A stretch of 64,000 nt of DNA from the NCBI RefSeq assembly GCF_001905795.1, contig NZ_LIXJ01000003.1, positions 310,001 to 374,000 on the forward strand, read 5' to 3'. The stretch's first letter is position 1; every line of letters begins with the position of its first letter. The translations under genes were made by a program, and so were the position numbers. This stretch comes from Streptomyces sp. CB01580. GTDB taxonomy: Bacteria; Actinomycetota; Actinomycetes; Streptomycetales; Streptomycetaceae. The notes below the pieces were generated by a model that was given only the letters and a program-made list of their open reading frames with translations, did not search any database and had not been told where the DNA came from. This document shows, piece by piece, positions 1 to 9,200 of this stretch.

Positions 1-213
1 CTGCTCGCGCCGCCGCGCGGCGTCCGCGTGCTGTTCAGCAAGCCGGGCGTGACCGCCGACGAGCTGATCCGCCAACTGGCCCGCGCCGAACCGCCGGGAC
101 GCCCGGTCGTGGTGGTCTCCACCGACCGCGAGGTCGCCGACGGGGTGGCGAAGGCGGGCGCCCGGCCCGTCGCGTCCGCCTTGCTCCTGAAGCGTCTTTC
201 GCGCGTCTCATGA
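1..213 (+). CDS. NYN (YacP-like) domain protein, C-terminal fragment
   Basis: The frame is open from base 1 to a TGA at 211-213, so only the last 70 codons are in the window. The visible part reads VRVLFSKPGVTADELI, then PVVVVSTDREVADGV, then a short basic end. This pattern (a strand, an 'in principle' nuclease loop, then STD and a following helix) fits the C-terminal half of NYN/YacP PIN-like ribonuclease domains. In Streptomyces such a gene commonly precedes NlpC/P60 genes. That synteny is from memory and the upstream catalytic part is not visible, so the family call is moderate. Confidence 0.6.
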   Translation: MLAPPRGVRVLFSKPGVTADELIRQLARAEPPGRPVVVVSTDREVADGVAKAGARPVASALLLKRLSRVS

Positions 214-354
214 CGGTTGTCACGACTCGCCGGGTTTCACGGAACGGACCGTCAGGCCGCCGCTACGGCCTGTGTGATATGGGTAAAGAAGTACCTGCTG
301 TGGTGAGATTTTTCCGGTGAGGATTTGAACTGATCACAAGTTGGTCACTAGGGT

Positions 355-480
355 CACCATCGAACCTTCGCTCGGTTGATCACCCATCCGGGGTGACGGC
401 GAAGGAACCGCCGAGTCCGTGACATGCACGGAGCCGGGGACCCGAGCCCCCCACAGCCCGGTAGGCGGCCGGAGGAAGAA
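355..480 (+). promoter_or_regulatory. Cyclic di-AMP (ydaO/yuaA-class) riboswitch
   Basis: The leader before the first NlpC/P60 gene carries the conserved blocks of the ydaO class: a CATCCGGGGTGA segment near 385-396, CCGAGTCCGT at 411-420, GGAGCCGGGGACCCGA near 430-445, and CCGGTAGGCGG at 458-468, followed by the Shine-Dalgarno at 477-484. In actinobacteria this RNA sits upstream of wall-hydrolase genes and turns them off when cyclic di-AMP binds. The class is recognised from sequence; ligand response is inferred. The exact 5' edge is uncertain. Confidence 0.82.
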
Positions 481-493
481 GGAGATCGCCTTC

Positions 494-1534
494 GTGGCGT
501 CCCACCGTCGTCCCAAGCAGCCGAGCCGCGCCCGTGTGACCGTGCTCACCGCGACCGCCGCCGCAGCCGTGGCCCTGTCCTCCCAGGCGGCCCAGGCCGA
601 CCCCAAGCCCTCCAAGAGCGAGGTCAAGGCGGAGATCGACAAACTCGGCCATGAGGCCGGCGAGGCCAACGAGCAGTACTACGGAGCCAAGGAGAAGCAG
701 CAGAAGCTGGAGAAGGAAGTCAGCGCGCTGCAGGACAAGGTGGCCCGCGGCCAGCAGGAGATCAACAACCTGCGCAGCGGCCTCGGTTCGCTCGCCGCCG
801 CGCAGTACCGCTCCGGTGGCCTCGACCCGTCGGTGCAGCTCTTCCTCTCCTCCAACCCGGACACCTTCCTCGACGAGGCCTCCGCGCTGGACCAGTTGAC
901 GGCCAAGCAGGCCGATGCGCTCCGGGAGATCCAGGAGAAGCAGCGGGTCCTCGCGCAGCAGCGCAAGGAGGCCCAGGACAAGCTGGGCGACCTCTCGGAC
1001 GCCCGCAAGGTGATGGGCGAGAAGAAGAAGCAGCTCCAGACCAGGCTCGCCAAGGCGCGCCAGCTGCTCAACACTCTGACCGCGGCCGAGCGCGCGAAGA
1101 TGCAGGAGGCCGAACAGCGCGCCAGCAGCCGCGCCAGCCGCGACGCCGTCGACCGGGTCGATCTGGGCAACGAGGTCCCCGCCTCCGCCCGCGGCGCGGC
1201 CGCCCTGAGCGCCGCCTCCACCAAGGTGGGCAAGCCGTACGCCTCCGGCCACACCGGCCCCAACTCCTTCGACTGCTCCGGGCTGACCCAGTGGGCCTAC
1301 GCGCAGGCCAGCGTCCAGATCTCCCGGGTCACGTACACCCAGGTCAACGACGGCCCCCGGATCGGGCGCGGCGCGCTGAAGCCGGGCGACCTGGTCTTCT
1401 TCAACAACACCTCGCACGTGGGCCTCTACGCCGGCAACAACACCGTGCTGCACGCCCCGTACCCGGGCGCGTACGTCCGCTACGAGTCGATGAACACCAT
1501 GGGCAGCTTCCAGTTCGGCGTGCGCGTCGCCTGA
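494..1534 (+). CDS. Secreted NlpC/P60 peptidoglycan endopeptidase (first paralogue)
   Basis: A 346-residue secreted cell-wall hydrolase. The GTG at 494 is chosen because AGAAGGAGA lies 9-16 bases upstream and a signal peptide follows directly, with the A-Q-A cleavage site near residue 35. Residues about 40-210 are a charged coiled coil rich in K, E and Q. The C-terminal 110 residues are the NlpC/P60 domain, with Cys261 in FDCSGL, His308 in SHVGLYAG and a third polar position in HAPYPG. Enzymes of this type cut D-gamma-Glu-meso-DAP links in peptidoglycan. The c-di-AMP riboswitch just upstream implies control by envelope or osmotic state. A close paralogue follows at 1771. Confidence 0.9.
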   Translation: MASHRRPKQPSRARVTVLTATAAAAVALSSQAAQADPKPSKSEVKAEIDKLGHEAGEANEQYYGAKEKQQKLEKEVSALQDKVARGQQEINNLRSGLGSLAAAQYRSGGLDPSVQLFLSSNPDTFLDEASALDQLTAKQADALREIQEKQRVLAQQRKEAQDKLGDLSDARKVMGEKKKQLQTRLAKARQLLNTLTAAERAKMQEAEQRASSRASRDAVDRVDLGNEVPASARGAAALSAASTKVGKPYASGHTGPNSFDCSGLTQWAYAQASVQISRVTYTQVNDGPRIGRGALKPGDLVFFNNTSHVGLYAGNNTVLHAPYPGAYVRYESMNTMGSFQFGVRVA

Positions 1535-1576
1535 CGACGCCCGAACGGGCGAATTCCCGCGCCCCGCACTACGGCC

Positions 1577-1611
1577 CGCCCCGCCGGAGACCACAGGTCA
1601 CCGGCGGGGCG
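1577..1611 (+). terminator. Hairpin terminator after first NlpC/P60 gene
   Basis: An 11-bp perfect GC-rich stem (1577-1587 with 1601-1611) and a 13-nt loop lie 43 bases after the stop codon. There is no long U tract, as is usual in Streptomyces. The hairpin separates the two NlpC/P60 genes into independent units. Confidence 0.65.
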
Positions 1612-1770
1612 CCCGCTTTCCCGCCCGTCCGGCCGCCCGGCGAGGTCCTTGGTCGCCGCCAGGCCGTACGACTACTGTCTGCCTGCTGTGCGGCTCCCGT
1701 CGTCGGTCCGCCCGCCCGGGCGGCAGGGGCCGCGCACATCCGCGTACAGCGGAAGGGAGTGCGGTGTCCT

Positions 1771-2802
1771 GTGGTGTCCCATCGCCGTTCCATACAGCCC
1801 GGTCTCAACCGGGGTGCCCACGCCACCGTTCTGTCGGCCGCGGCGGCGACCGCCGCCGCCACGCTCGGGGCGGCCACCGCGAACGCCGAACCGCAGGACA
1901 CGCCCCGGAGCGTGAAGGCCCGGATCGACCGGCTGTACGTCGAGGCCGAGCGTGCCACCGAGCAGTACAACAGGGCCGGGGAGGGCGCCGACCGGCTGCG
2001 CGACGAGGCGAACCGGGCCCGCGACCGGGCGGCCCTGGGGCAGGAACACCTCAACCGGCTGCGCACCTCGCTCGGTTCGCTGGCCACCGCGCAGTACCGC
2101 TCCGGCGGCGTGGACCCCTCGCTCGCCCTGCTGCTCTCCTCCGACCCCGACACCTACCTCGAACGCGCGGCGACCCTGAACCGCTTGACGGAACGTCAGA
2201 CCGCGGAGCTCCGGGAGTTCCGGCAGACCCGGCGCTCCCTCGAACAGACCCGGGCGGAGGCCGCCCGCGCCCTGGCCGGACTGGAACGCGACCGCGAGAC
2301 GGCCGCCCGCCACAAGCGGACCGTCGAGCGCAAACTCGCCCAGGCCAAGCGGCTGCTGGGCACGCTGTCCGGCGCCGAGCGGACGGACCTCGCCAACGCC
2401 TCCCGCTCCGGCCGCGAGGACGTGTTCGCAGCGGCGGCCGGACTGCCGGCCGGCTCCGCACGGGCGGCCGTCGCCGTCATGGCGGTACAGCAGGCCCTCG
2501 GACGTCCCTACGTCTGGGGGGCCAACGGACCCGACGGCTTCGACTGTTCCGGGCTCATGCAGTGGGCGTACGCCCGGGCAGGCGTCGGCCTGCCCCGCAC
2601 CTCGCAGGCCCAGCGGTACGCGGGACACATGGTGCCGCTCTCCCAGGCCCGCCCGGGGGACCTGGTGGCGTATCGCGCCGACGCCGGCCACATCGCCATG
2701 TACGTCGGCAACGGCCGGGTCGTCCACGCCCCGTACCCGGGCGCCCCGGTGCGCTACGACCCCGTCGGCATGATGCCGGTCTCCTCGGTCACCCGCGTCT
2801 GA
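1771..2802 (+). CDS. Secreted NlpC/P60 peptidoglycan endopeptidase (second paralogue)
   Basis: 343 residues with the same plan as its upstream neighbour: a short basic start (V-V-S-H-R-R, matching V-A-S-H-R-R in the first copy), a signal peptide ending A-N-A, a coiled coil rich in R and E, and an NlpC/P60 domain with Cys259 in FDCSGL and His307 in GHIAMYVG. GTG 1771 is chosen because it aligns with the paralogue's start and follows GGAAGGGAG; GTG 1774 is the alternative. The pair is a tandem duplication. This copy has swapped most coiled-coil lysines for arginines and has no riboswitch signature upstream, so the two are probably regulated differently. Confidence 0.88.
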   Translation: MVSHRRSIQPGLNRGAHATVLSAAAATAAATLGAATANAEPQDTPRSVKARIDRLYVEAERATEQYNRAGEGADRLRDEANRARDRAALGQEHLNRLRTSLGSLATAQYRSGGVDPSLALLLSSDPDTYLERAATLNRLTERQTAELREFRQTRRSLEQTRAEAARALAGLERDRETAARHKRTVERKLAQAKRLLGTLSGAERTDLANASRSGREDVFAAAAGLPAGSARAAVAVMAVQQALGRPYVWGANGPDGFDCSGLMQWAYARAGVGLPRTSQAQRYAGHMVPLSQARPGDLVAYRADAGHIAMYVGNGRVVHAPYPGAPVRYDPVGMMPVSSVTRV

Positions 2803-2873
2803 CCGGCCGTCCGCGTTCGGTTCCCGGTCACCCGCGGTGCCCTCACCCGCGCCCGGCCCGTACTCTCGACCGG

Positions 2874-4133
2874 ATGGGCCGGCGACGGGGACGGGACGGT
2901 GGGCGGCGCGCGGCGGGAGTGCTGCTCGCCGGGGCGCTGCTCCTGTCCGGCTGCGCGGCCCCCGGCGGCCCCGGGACCGGATCCGCCGATCGCGTCCCGG
3001 GGGCCGACGCCCGCTCCGTGCGCGCCCTCCTCGACCGCCGCGCCGCCGCCGTGACGGCCCATGACACGGACGCCTACCTGGCCTCCGTCGACCCCCGCGC
3101 CACCGGGCTGCGCGCGGCCCAGCGCCAGGAGCTGGACAACCTCGCGGACGTGCCGCTGGCCTCCTGGACGTACCGGGTCACGGAGCTGACCGGACGGGGC
3201 GCCGGCCGCGTCACCGCGCACGTCCGGCTGAGCTACCGGATCAAGGGGTACGACCGGGCCCCGGCCACCGCGGACCGGGTGCTCGACCTGCGCCGGGACG
3301 GGGCGGACGGCCGCTGGTACCTCACCGCCGACCGGCCGGGCGCGGACGGCGGCGGCCTGCTCTGGCAGCAGGGGCGGGTCCGGGCGGTGCGCGGCACGCA
3401 CAGTCTCGTCCTCGGCGTCGGCCGCACCGGGCGCGAGCTGCGCGCGATCTCCCGGGCCGCCGACCGGGCGGTGCCCGCGGTCTCCGGTGCCTGGCCGGAA
3501 CGCTGGCCCGGCCGGGTGCTGGTGCTCGTACCGCACACCGTGGAGGACATGGCCGGGCTGCTGGGCGCTCCCGCCGCCGACTACCGGGGCATGGCGGCCG
3601 TCACCACCGCGCGGCCCGGCGGCCCGGACGGGGCCCCCGCGGACCGGGTGATCGTCAATCCGCAGGCGTACGGCGCACTCGGCGCGTTCGGGCAACGGAT
3701 CGTCCTCACCCACGAGATCACCCATGTCGCCACCCGGGCCCGCACCACCGGCGCCACCCCGGTCTGGCTCTCCGAGGGCTTCGCGGACCGGGTGGCCTAC
3801 CGCGCCGAGCACCGCACCGCCGCGCAGGCGGCGCCCGAACTGGCCGCCGCGGTCCGGCGCGGGGAGGTTCCCGCCGCGCTCCCGTCGGACGAGGACTTCG
3901 GATTCGCGGGCGACGAGGCCCGGCTGGCGAAGGCGTACGAGGGCGGCCTGCTGGCCTGCGAGCTGATCGCCGACGTCTGGGGCGAGCGGAGGCTCTCCGC
4001 GTTCTACCGGGCCGTCGCCGGACAGCGGGAGCGGGAAGGGGCGGTGGGACGGGCCCTGCGGGAGGTGTTCTCCAGCACCCCCGCCGAGTTCACCGCGCGC
4101 TGGCGGGAGTACCTGCGCGCCCGGCTCGGCTGA
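2874..4133 (+). CDS. Lipoprotein with gluzincin-type metallopeptidase motif
   Basis: 419 residues. A basic N-terminus and hydrophobic core end in the lipobox L-L-S-G-C (Cys27), so the protein should be lipid-anchored outside the membrane. Residues about 50-165 look like a SnoaL/NTF2-like domain (RALLDRRAAAVTAHDTDAYL). The C-terminal half has H280-E-I-T-H284 and, 16 residues on, WLSEGFAD with Glu301, the arrangement of a zinc gluzincin. The substrate is unknown. It starts 71 bases after the second NlpC/P60 gene on the same strand and may act in the same envelope process. The metallopeptidase motif is seen; activity is inferred. Confidence 0.8.
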   Translation: MGRRRGRDGGRRAAGVLLAGALLLSGCAAPGGPGTGSADRVPGADARSVRALLDRRAAAVTAHDTDAYLASVDPRATGLRAAQRQELDNLADVPLASWTYRVTELTGRGAGRVTAHVRLSYRIKGYDRAPATADRVLDLRRDGADGRWYLTADRPGADGGGLLWQQGRVRAVRGTHSLVLGVGRTGRELRAISRAADRAVPAVSGAWPERWPGRVLVLVPHTVEDMAGLLGAPAADYRGMAAVTTARPGGPDGAPADRVIVNPQAYGALGAFGQRIVLTHEITHVATRARTTGATPVWLSEGFADRVAYRAEHRTAAQAAPELAAAVRRGEVPAALPSDEDFGFAGDEARLAKAYEGGLLACELIADVWGERRLSAFYRAVAGQREREGAVGRALREVFSSTPAEFTARWREYLRARLG

Positions 4134-4196
4134 GCCCTTGCGGGGGAAGCCCGGCCGGCCCCGGTCACGCCGCCTGCCACGGTCCGCGCACACGGC

Positions 4197-5474
4197 TCAG
4201 GAATCGAGGCGCTCCGACTCCCCGGCGGCGCGACGGCGGCCCGCCGCGATCCCGTCCCCGCTCCCGGTCTCGTCGTCGTCGCCGGGAGCCCCGGGTGCCC
4301 CGGGTGCCGTGCGCCGCCACAGCCGACGGCAGGCGATCAGCGTCGCCGCGACCAGCAGACCGTTGCGCAGGAACACCAGCGCCACGCCCGTCGCGTCACC
4401 GGCCACCACGTTGTCGAAGCCGAACGGGAACTCCGCCTGGGTCAGGCCGGTGGCGAGCAGCACCAGCCCGGCCGGCAGCCCCATCCCGCTGTCCCGGAAG
4501 ACCAGGCAGACCGCCGCGAGGCCGACGAGCCACAGCATGTACTGCGGGCTGATCACCCGGCTCGTGGTCGTGAAGAGCAGGACCGCCGTGAACGCGGCGT
4601 CGGCCGGGGTGCTCGCCCGGAAGGTACGGGCGCGCAGCCGCCACACCAGCAGCCAGCCGAGGGCGAGTACGGACAGAGCGAGGGAGACGGTGCTCACCAG
4701 TTCCACCCCCGGCCCCAGGAACTCCAGCGAGCCGTAGTGCAGTTCCACCCGCCCCGGCCAGCCGGACACCCGCGCCACGTGGAACACCAGTGCCCCCAGC
4801 GACTCGACCTCGGTGCCCCGGTCGCGCTGGAAGCCGAGGAAGGCGAACGCTCCGGGGAGCGCCAGCGCGCAGCCGAGTGCGAGCCCGGCCGCCGTCACCG
4901 CCGCCGCCGTCCACGCCCGGCGCGTCCGGGAGCCGGGCGCGGTGCCGGCCAGGATCAGCGCCGGCCACACCTTCAGCAGCGCCCCGGCCGCGGCCAGCAC
5001 CCCCAGCACCCGCGGGTGCCGTACTCCCGCCAGCAGCCCCGCCACCGCCACCGCCGTCACCATCAGGTCGTAGCGGGCGTACGCGGTCGTGCCCAGCAGC
5101 GGCACCCCGGCCACCCACACCCACATCCCCGCCGCCGACCGGCCCTTCCCGCGGCCCGCGCGCAGCAGCAGCCCCAGCACCAGACCGTCGCACAGCAGCA
5201 CGAGGACGAAGAACGCCGAGGTGTAGTCGAGGAAGGGCAGCAGGGCGGGGGAGAGCACCGCGAGCGCGGCGAGCGGCGGGTACTGCCAGGTCACGTCCGA
5301 CATCGGGTACGTGCCCGAGCGCAGCACCTCCGACCAGCCCCGGTAGATCACCGAGACGTCACTGGTCACGTCCGGACCGGGCAGGACGATCACCTTCGTG
5401 ACGCAGAGCAGCAGCGCGATCCTGGTGAGGGCCCACACCGCGGGAGCGAGCCGCGCCCCGGTCGATCCCGTCAT
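4197..5474 (-). CDS. GT87-family polytopic membrane mannosyl/glycosyltransferase
   Basis: 425 residues, nearly all hydrophobic, with roughly ten membrane spans. The first periplasmic loop holds PDVTSDVSVIYRGWSEVLRSG followed by YPMSDVTWQYPPLA, the D and YPP pattern typical of GT87/DUF2029 enzymes that transfer mannose or related sugars from polyprenyl phosphate to glycolipids. The tail after the last span is charged and rich in D, G and R. It is divergently transcribed from the GT4 gene at 5613, and a shared role in PIM-like or lipoglycan assembly is plausible. The family is fairly clear, the acceptor unknown. ATG 5474 starts directly before the first membrane-proximal segment. Confidence 0.78.
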   Translation of the reverse strand: MTGSTGARLAPAVWALTRIALLLCVTKVIVLPGPDVTSDVSVIYRGWSEVLRSGTYPMSDVTWQYPPLAALAVLSPALLPFLDYTSAFFVLVLLCDGLVLGLLLRAGRGKGRSAAGMWVWVAGVPLLGTTAYARYDLMVTAVAVAGLLAGVRHPRVLGVLAAAGALLKVWPALILAGTAPGSRTRRAWTAAAVTAAGLALGCALALPGAFAFLGFQRDRGTEVESLGALVFHVARVSGWPGRVELHYGSLEFLGPGVELVSTVSLALSVLALGWLLVWRLRARTFRASTPADAAFTAVLLFTTTSRVISPQYMLWLVGLAAVCLVFRDSGMGLPAGLVLLATGLTQAEFPFGFDNVVAGDATGVALVFLRNGLLVAATLIACRRLWRRTAPGAPGAPGDDDETGSGDGIAAGRRRAAGESERLDS

Positions 5475-5612
5475 GGCAGCTCATCCGTTCCGTCGTGCGT
5501 GTGCGGTGCGTACAGCGCGGACACGAGTGGACACGCGCGGCACGAGGGGCATCATGCCCGCCCGGCCCCTGCGTCGGCCATCAAGGTCACCCGCCCGGTA
5601 CTGTCGGCCGCG

Positions 5613-6755
5613 ATGGACAAGACCCTGATCGTGACCAACGACTTCCCGCCGCGCCCCGGCGGCATCCAGGCGTTCCTGCACAACATGGCCCTGCGGCTGG
5701 ACCCCGGGCGCGTCGTCGTGTACGCCTCCACCTGGAAGCGGACCGCGGAAGGCGTCGCGGCCACCTCCGCCTTCGACGCCGAGCAGCCGTTCACCGTCGT
5801 CCGGGACCCCACGACGATGCTGCTGCCCACCCCCCGGGTCACCCGGCGCGCGGTGGGGCTGCTGCGCGAACACGGCTGCACGTCCGTATGGTTCGGCGCC
5901 GCGGCCCCGCTCGGGCTGATGGCCCCGGCGCTGCGCCGGGCCGGGGCCCGCCGCCTGGTCGCCACCACGCACGGGCACGAGGCCGGCTGGGCCCAGCTGC
6001 CCGCGGCCCGTCAGCTGCTGCGGCGGATCGGCGACGGCACGGACACCCTCACCTACCTCGGGGAATACACCCGTTCCCGGATCGCCTCGGCGCTCAGCCC
6101 CGCGGCGGCCGGCCGGATGGTCCAGCTGCCGCCCGGCGTCGACGAGAAGACCTTTCATCCGGGCTCCGGCGGGGACCTGGTCAGGGCCCGGCTCGGGCTC
6201 GCCGACCGGCCCGTCGTCGTCTGCGTGTCACGGCTCGTGCCGCGCAAGGGCCAGGACACGCTGATCCTGGCGATGCCCGCGATCCTGGAGCGGGTCCCGG
6301 ACGCGGTCCTGCTGATCGTCGGCGGCGGGCCGTACGCCGACGACCTGAAGAGGCTGGCCGGTCGGACGGGTGTCGAGGAGTCGGTGCGCTTCACCGGGTC
6401 CGTGCCGTGGGAGGAACTGCCCGCCCACTACGGCGCGGGCGACGTCTTCGCCATGCCGTGCCGCACCCGGCGCGGCGGTCTCGACGTGGAGGGGCTCGGC
6501 ATCGTCTTCCTGGAGGCGTCCGCGACCGGACTGCCGGTCGTCGCGGGCGACTCGGGCGGCGCGCCGGACGCCGTGCTCGACGGCGAGACGGGGTGGGTGG
6601 TGCGCGGCGGCTGCGTCGAGGAGACCGCCGACCGGGTCGTCACGCTGCTGCACGACCCGGAGCTGCGGCAGCGCATGGGGGAGCGGGGACGGGCCTGGGT
6701 CGAGGAGAAGTGGCGCTGGGACCTGCTGGCCGAGCGGCTGGAGGAGCTGCTCTGA
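5613..6755 (+). CDS. GT4 glycosyltransferase, PimB-like
   Basis: 380 residues with the two Rossmann domains of GT-B enzymes. The N-terminal domain opens TLIVTNDFPPRPGGIQAFL, whose GG loop is the acceptor/phosphate-binding turn. The C-terminal domain has VCVSRLVPRKGQDTL and the E-x7-E type motif EGLGIVFLEASATGLP. These fit the actinobacterial alpha-mannosyltransferase PimB', which adds mannose from GDP-mannose to phosphatidylinositol mannoside at the cytoplasmic face. The neighbouring GT87 enzyme and acyl-CoA synthetase suit lipoglycan or phospholipid work. The exact acceptor cannot be read from sequence, so I give no symbol. The start at ATG 5613 is supported by homologous beginnings. Confidence 0.78.
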   Translation: MDKTLIVTNDFPPRPGGIQAFLHNMALRLDPGRVVVYASTWKRTAEGVAATSAFDAEQPFTVVRDPTTMLLPTPRVTRRAVGLLREHGCTSVWFGAAAPLGLMAPALRRAGARRLVATTHGHEAGWAQLPAARQLLRRIGDGTDTLTYLGEYTRSRIASALSPAAAGRMVQLPPGVDEKTFHPGSGGDLVRARLGLADRPVVVCVSRLVPRKGQDTLILAMPAILERVPDAVLLIVGGGPYADDLKRLAGRTGVEESVRFTGSVPWEELPAHYGAGDVFAMPCRTRRGGLDVEGLGIVFLEASATGLPVVAGDSGGAPDAVLDGETGWVVRGGCVEETADRVVTLLHDPELRQRMGERGRAWVEEKWRWDLLAERLEELL

Positions 6756-6774
6756 CGCCGTCCGGACGGTGGAA

Positions 6775-6816
6775 CGCGAACGGGCCCGCACCCTGTCCGG
6801 CGCGGGCCCGTTCGCG
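6775..6816. terminator. Bidirectional hairpin terminator between convergent genes
   Basis: A perfect 15-bp inverted repeat (6775-6789 with 6802-6816) with a 12-nt loop sits 20 bases past the GT4 stop and about 80 bases past the stop of the opposing acyl-CoA synthetase gene. Confidence 0.75.
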
Positions 6817-6895
6817 CGGTCGCGTTCGGTTCCGGTGGTTCGTGCGTTCGGCGCCGGTGACCCGCGGCCGGCGCCGGTGGTCCGCGCGGTCGCGG

Positions 6896-8692
6896 TCAGC
6901 GCCGGTAGATCGCCTCGATCTCGTCCGCGTAGTCCTTCGCCACCATGTTCCGCTTCAGCTTCAGCGACGGGGTGATGTGCCCCGCCTCCTCGGTGAACTG
7001 GGAGGACAGGATGCGGAACTTGCGGACCGACTCCGCCTTGGACACCGCGGCGTTCCCGTCGTCCACCGCCCGCTGCACCTCGGCCAGCAGCTCCGGGTCC
7101 TCGCGCAGCGAGGCGGCCGTCGCCCCGGCCGGCCGGCCGTGCTCCTCGGCCCAGCGGCGCAGGAACTCCTCGTCCAGGGTGATCAGCGCGCCGACGAACG
7201 GCCGCCCGTCACCGACCACCATGCACTCGGCGACCAGGGCGTGCCCGCGGATGCGGTCCTCGATCACGGCGGGAGCGACGTTCTTGCCGCCCGCCGTGAC
7301 GATGATCTCCTTCTTGCGGCCGGTGATCGCGAGGTAGCCGTCCTCGTCGAGCGTGCCGAGGTCGCCCGTGTGGAACCAGCCGTCGGCCAGCGCCTCGACC
7401 GTGGCCGCCTCGTTGTTCCAGTAGCCGGTGAACAGGTGCTCGCCGTGCACCAGCACCTCGCCGTCGTCGGCGATCCGGACCACCGACCCGGGCAGCGGCT
7501 GGCCGACCGTGCCGATCTTCTGGCGGTCCCACGGGTTGAACGCGGTGGCCGCGCAGGTCTCGGTCAGGCCGTAACCCTCCAGGACGGTGAAGCCGATGCC
7601 CCGGTAGAAGTGGCCCAGCCGTTCGCCCAGCGGCGCGCCGCCGGAGATCGCGTACTCGCCGCGTCCGCCCAGCACCGCGCGCAGCTTGCCGTAGACCAGC
7701 TTGTCGAACAGCTTGTGCTTCAGGCGCAGTCCCAGGGACGGGCCCTGCGGGGTGCTCAGCGCGCGGCTGTACGCGATGGCCGTGTCCGCGGCCCGGTCGA
7801 AGATCGCGCCCTTGCCGTCGGCCTGCGCCTTGGCCCGGGCCCCGTTGTAGACCTTCTCGAAGACGCGCGGCACGCCGAGGATCAACGTCGGCCGGAACGA
7901 GGCCAGTTCATCGGTGAGGTGCTTGATGTCCGGTACGCAGCCGAGCCTGATCGGAGCCATGACCGACGCCACCTCGACCAGCCGTCCGAAGACGTGCGCG
8001 GTGGGCAGGAAGAGCAGCACCGAGCACGAGCCGGTACGGAACAGGGGCTTGAGCCGTTCCACCACGTTGCCGCACTCCGCGAAGAAGCCGCGGTGCGTGA
8101 GCACACAGCCCTTGGGGCGGCCGGTGGTGCCCGAGGTGTAGACGATGGTGGCCGGGTCGTCCGCCTTGGCGCTCGCCATCCGTGCGTCCACGGTCTCGTC
8201 CGGGACGTCCGCGCCCGCCTCCGTCAGCCGGGCGATCGCGTCCGCCTCGATCCGCCGGATCCCCTTCAGGGCGGGCAGATCCGCCCGGACCGACTCCACG
8301 GACGCCTCGTGCGCCGCGGACTCCACGACGCACAGGGTGGCGCCGGAGTCACCGAGGATCCACTGGATCTGCTCGGGCGAGCTGGTCTCGTACACGGGGA
8401 CGGTGACCCCGCCCGCGCTCCAGATCGCGAAGTCGAGCAGCACCCACTCGTAACGGGTGCGGGACAGCAGGGCCACCCGGTCGCCGGCCTCGACGCCCGC
8501 CGCGATCAGCCCCTTGGCGACCCCTCTGACCTCGGCGAGGAACTGCCTGGCGTCCACGTCGGCCCACGCGTCCCCCACCTTGCGGCTCATCACCGCGACA
8601 TCGGGATGCTGAGCGGCATTGCGGCGGATGAGATCCGTCAGGTTGCCGTCCGAGGGGACCTCGTACAGGGCCGGAAGGCTGAACTCGCGCAA
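6896..8692 (-). CDS. Long-chain fatty-acid-CoA ligase (FadD15-like)
   Basis: 598 residues of the ANL superfamily. Visible motifs in order are TIVYTSGTTGRPKG (P-loop A3), GYGLTETCAA (A5), the HTGDLGTLDEDGYL and ITGRKKEIIVTAGGKNVAP block (A7-A10), and a terminal lysine region SLKLKRNMVAKDYADEI. It activates fatty acids with ATP, through an acyl-adenylate, to acyl-CoA in the cytoplasm. Length and motifs fit the bacterial long-chain group rather than a peptide-synthetase domain. It faces the GT4 gene across a bidirectional terminator and has its own promoter region upstream of 8692. Confidence 0.88.
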   Translation of the reverse strand: MREFSLPALYEVPSDGNLTDLIRRNAAQHPDVAVMSRKVGDAWADVDARQFLAEVRGVAKGLIAAGVEAGDRVALLSRTRYEWVLLDFAIWSAGGVTVPVYETSSPEQIQWILGDSGATLCVVESAAHEASVESVRADLPALKGIRRIEADAIARLTEAGADVPDETVDARMASAKADDPATIVYTSGTTGRPKGCVLTHRGFFAECGNVVERLKPLFRTGSCSVLLFLPTAHVFGRLVEVASVMAPIRLGCVPDIKHLTDELASFRPTLILGVPRVFEKVYNGARAKAQADGKGAIFDRAADTAIAYSRALSTPQGPSLGLRLKHKLFDKLVYGKLRAVLGGRGEYAISGGAPLGERLGHFYRGIGFTVLEGYGLTETCAATAFNPWDRQKIGTVGQPLPGSVVRIADDGEVLVHGEHLFTGYWNNEAATVEALADGWFHTGDLGTLDEDGYLAITGRKKEIIVTAGGKNVAPAVIEDRIRGHALVAECMVVGDGRPFVGALITLDEEFLRRWAEEHGRPAGATAASLREDPELLAEVQRAVDDGNAAVSKAESVRKFRILSSQFTEEAGHITPSLKLKRNMVAKDYADEIEAIYRR

Positions 8693-8960
8693 GACTGCTG
8701 CTCCTCATCGGGCTCCGGTGCCACGGCTCTGTGTGACCCACCGGCTGCGGTCCAAGATAGGCAGATGCTCATGTGTGAAGTGAGCACGACTGGACGGCCC
8801 GGACGTTACCCACCAGTACTCAGTTCCCGATAGAGGGTTCGGGCCAATGTCTTGTGCGTCACACACGATGGTGATCCTTGCGCGCACAGTAGCCCACGGC
8901 ACGTCACGGCCCGGGGCCCGCCGAGGATCCGGAGGCCCTGTCCGGGCGGCCGGCACAGGA
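8693..8960. other. Upstream region of the acyl-CoA synthetase gene
   Basis: There is no convincing gene here. The stretch contains the presumed promoter of the minus-strand ligase and passes into a repeat element at 8961. I could not place confident -35 and -10 boxes. Confidence 0.4.
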
Positions 8961-9130
8961 CCTAGTGCCGTGACCGGGAAGGTTCACCGGCTCGGGACGC
9001 CCGGCACGGCACCTCGCGGTGTTGTCGCATCACCCGCGTACGTCCAGTACGCGGACGATGCTCCGCCTTGCGATGCACCGCACCGGACGCCGCGGGCCCC
9101 GCCCTTCGGGCGGACGACGCTACTTTCGCC
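8961..9130. repeat. Dispersed intergenic repeat, copy A
   Basis: The element begins CTAGTGCCGTGACCGGGAAG. It contains a perfect 8-bp hairpin (9034-9041 with 9047-9054) and ends in a block at 9061-9090 reading CTCCGCCTTGCGATGCACCG followed by CACCGGACGC. A diverged second copy lies at 19212-19310. It has no coding potential on either strand. From memory, similar sequences recur between genes in other Streptomyces, so it is probably a relic or non-autonomous mobile repeat. Confidence 0.6.
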
Positions 9131-9200
9131 ACACGCCCCAGGCGTCACCTGAGCCGACGGGCGGGTCCGGGGCCCCGGGGGCGCTCCGGGGCGGCCGGGC

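Noticed and set aside
1771..2802. A second c-di-AMP riboswitch before the second NlpC/P60 gene
   Set aside because: The 1612-1770 spacer lacks the CCGAGTCCGT and GGGGACCC blocks seen before the first gene.
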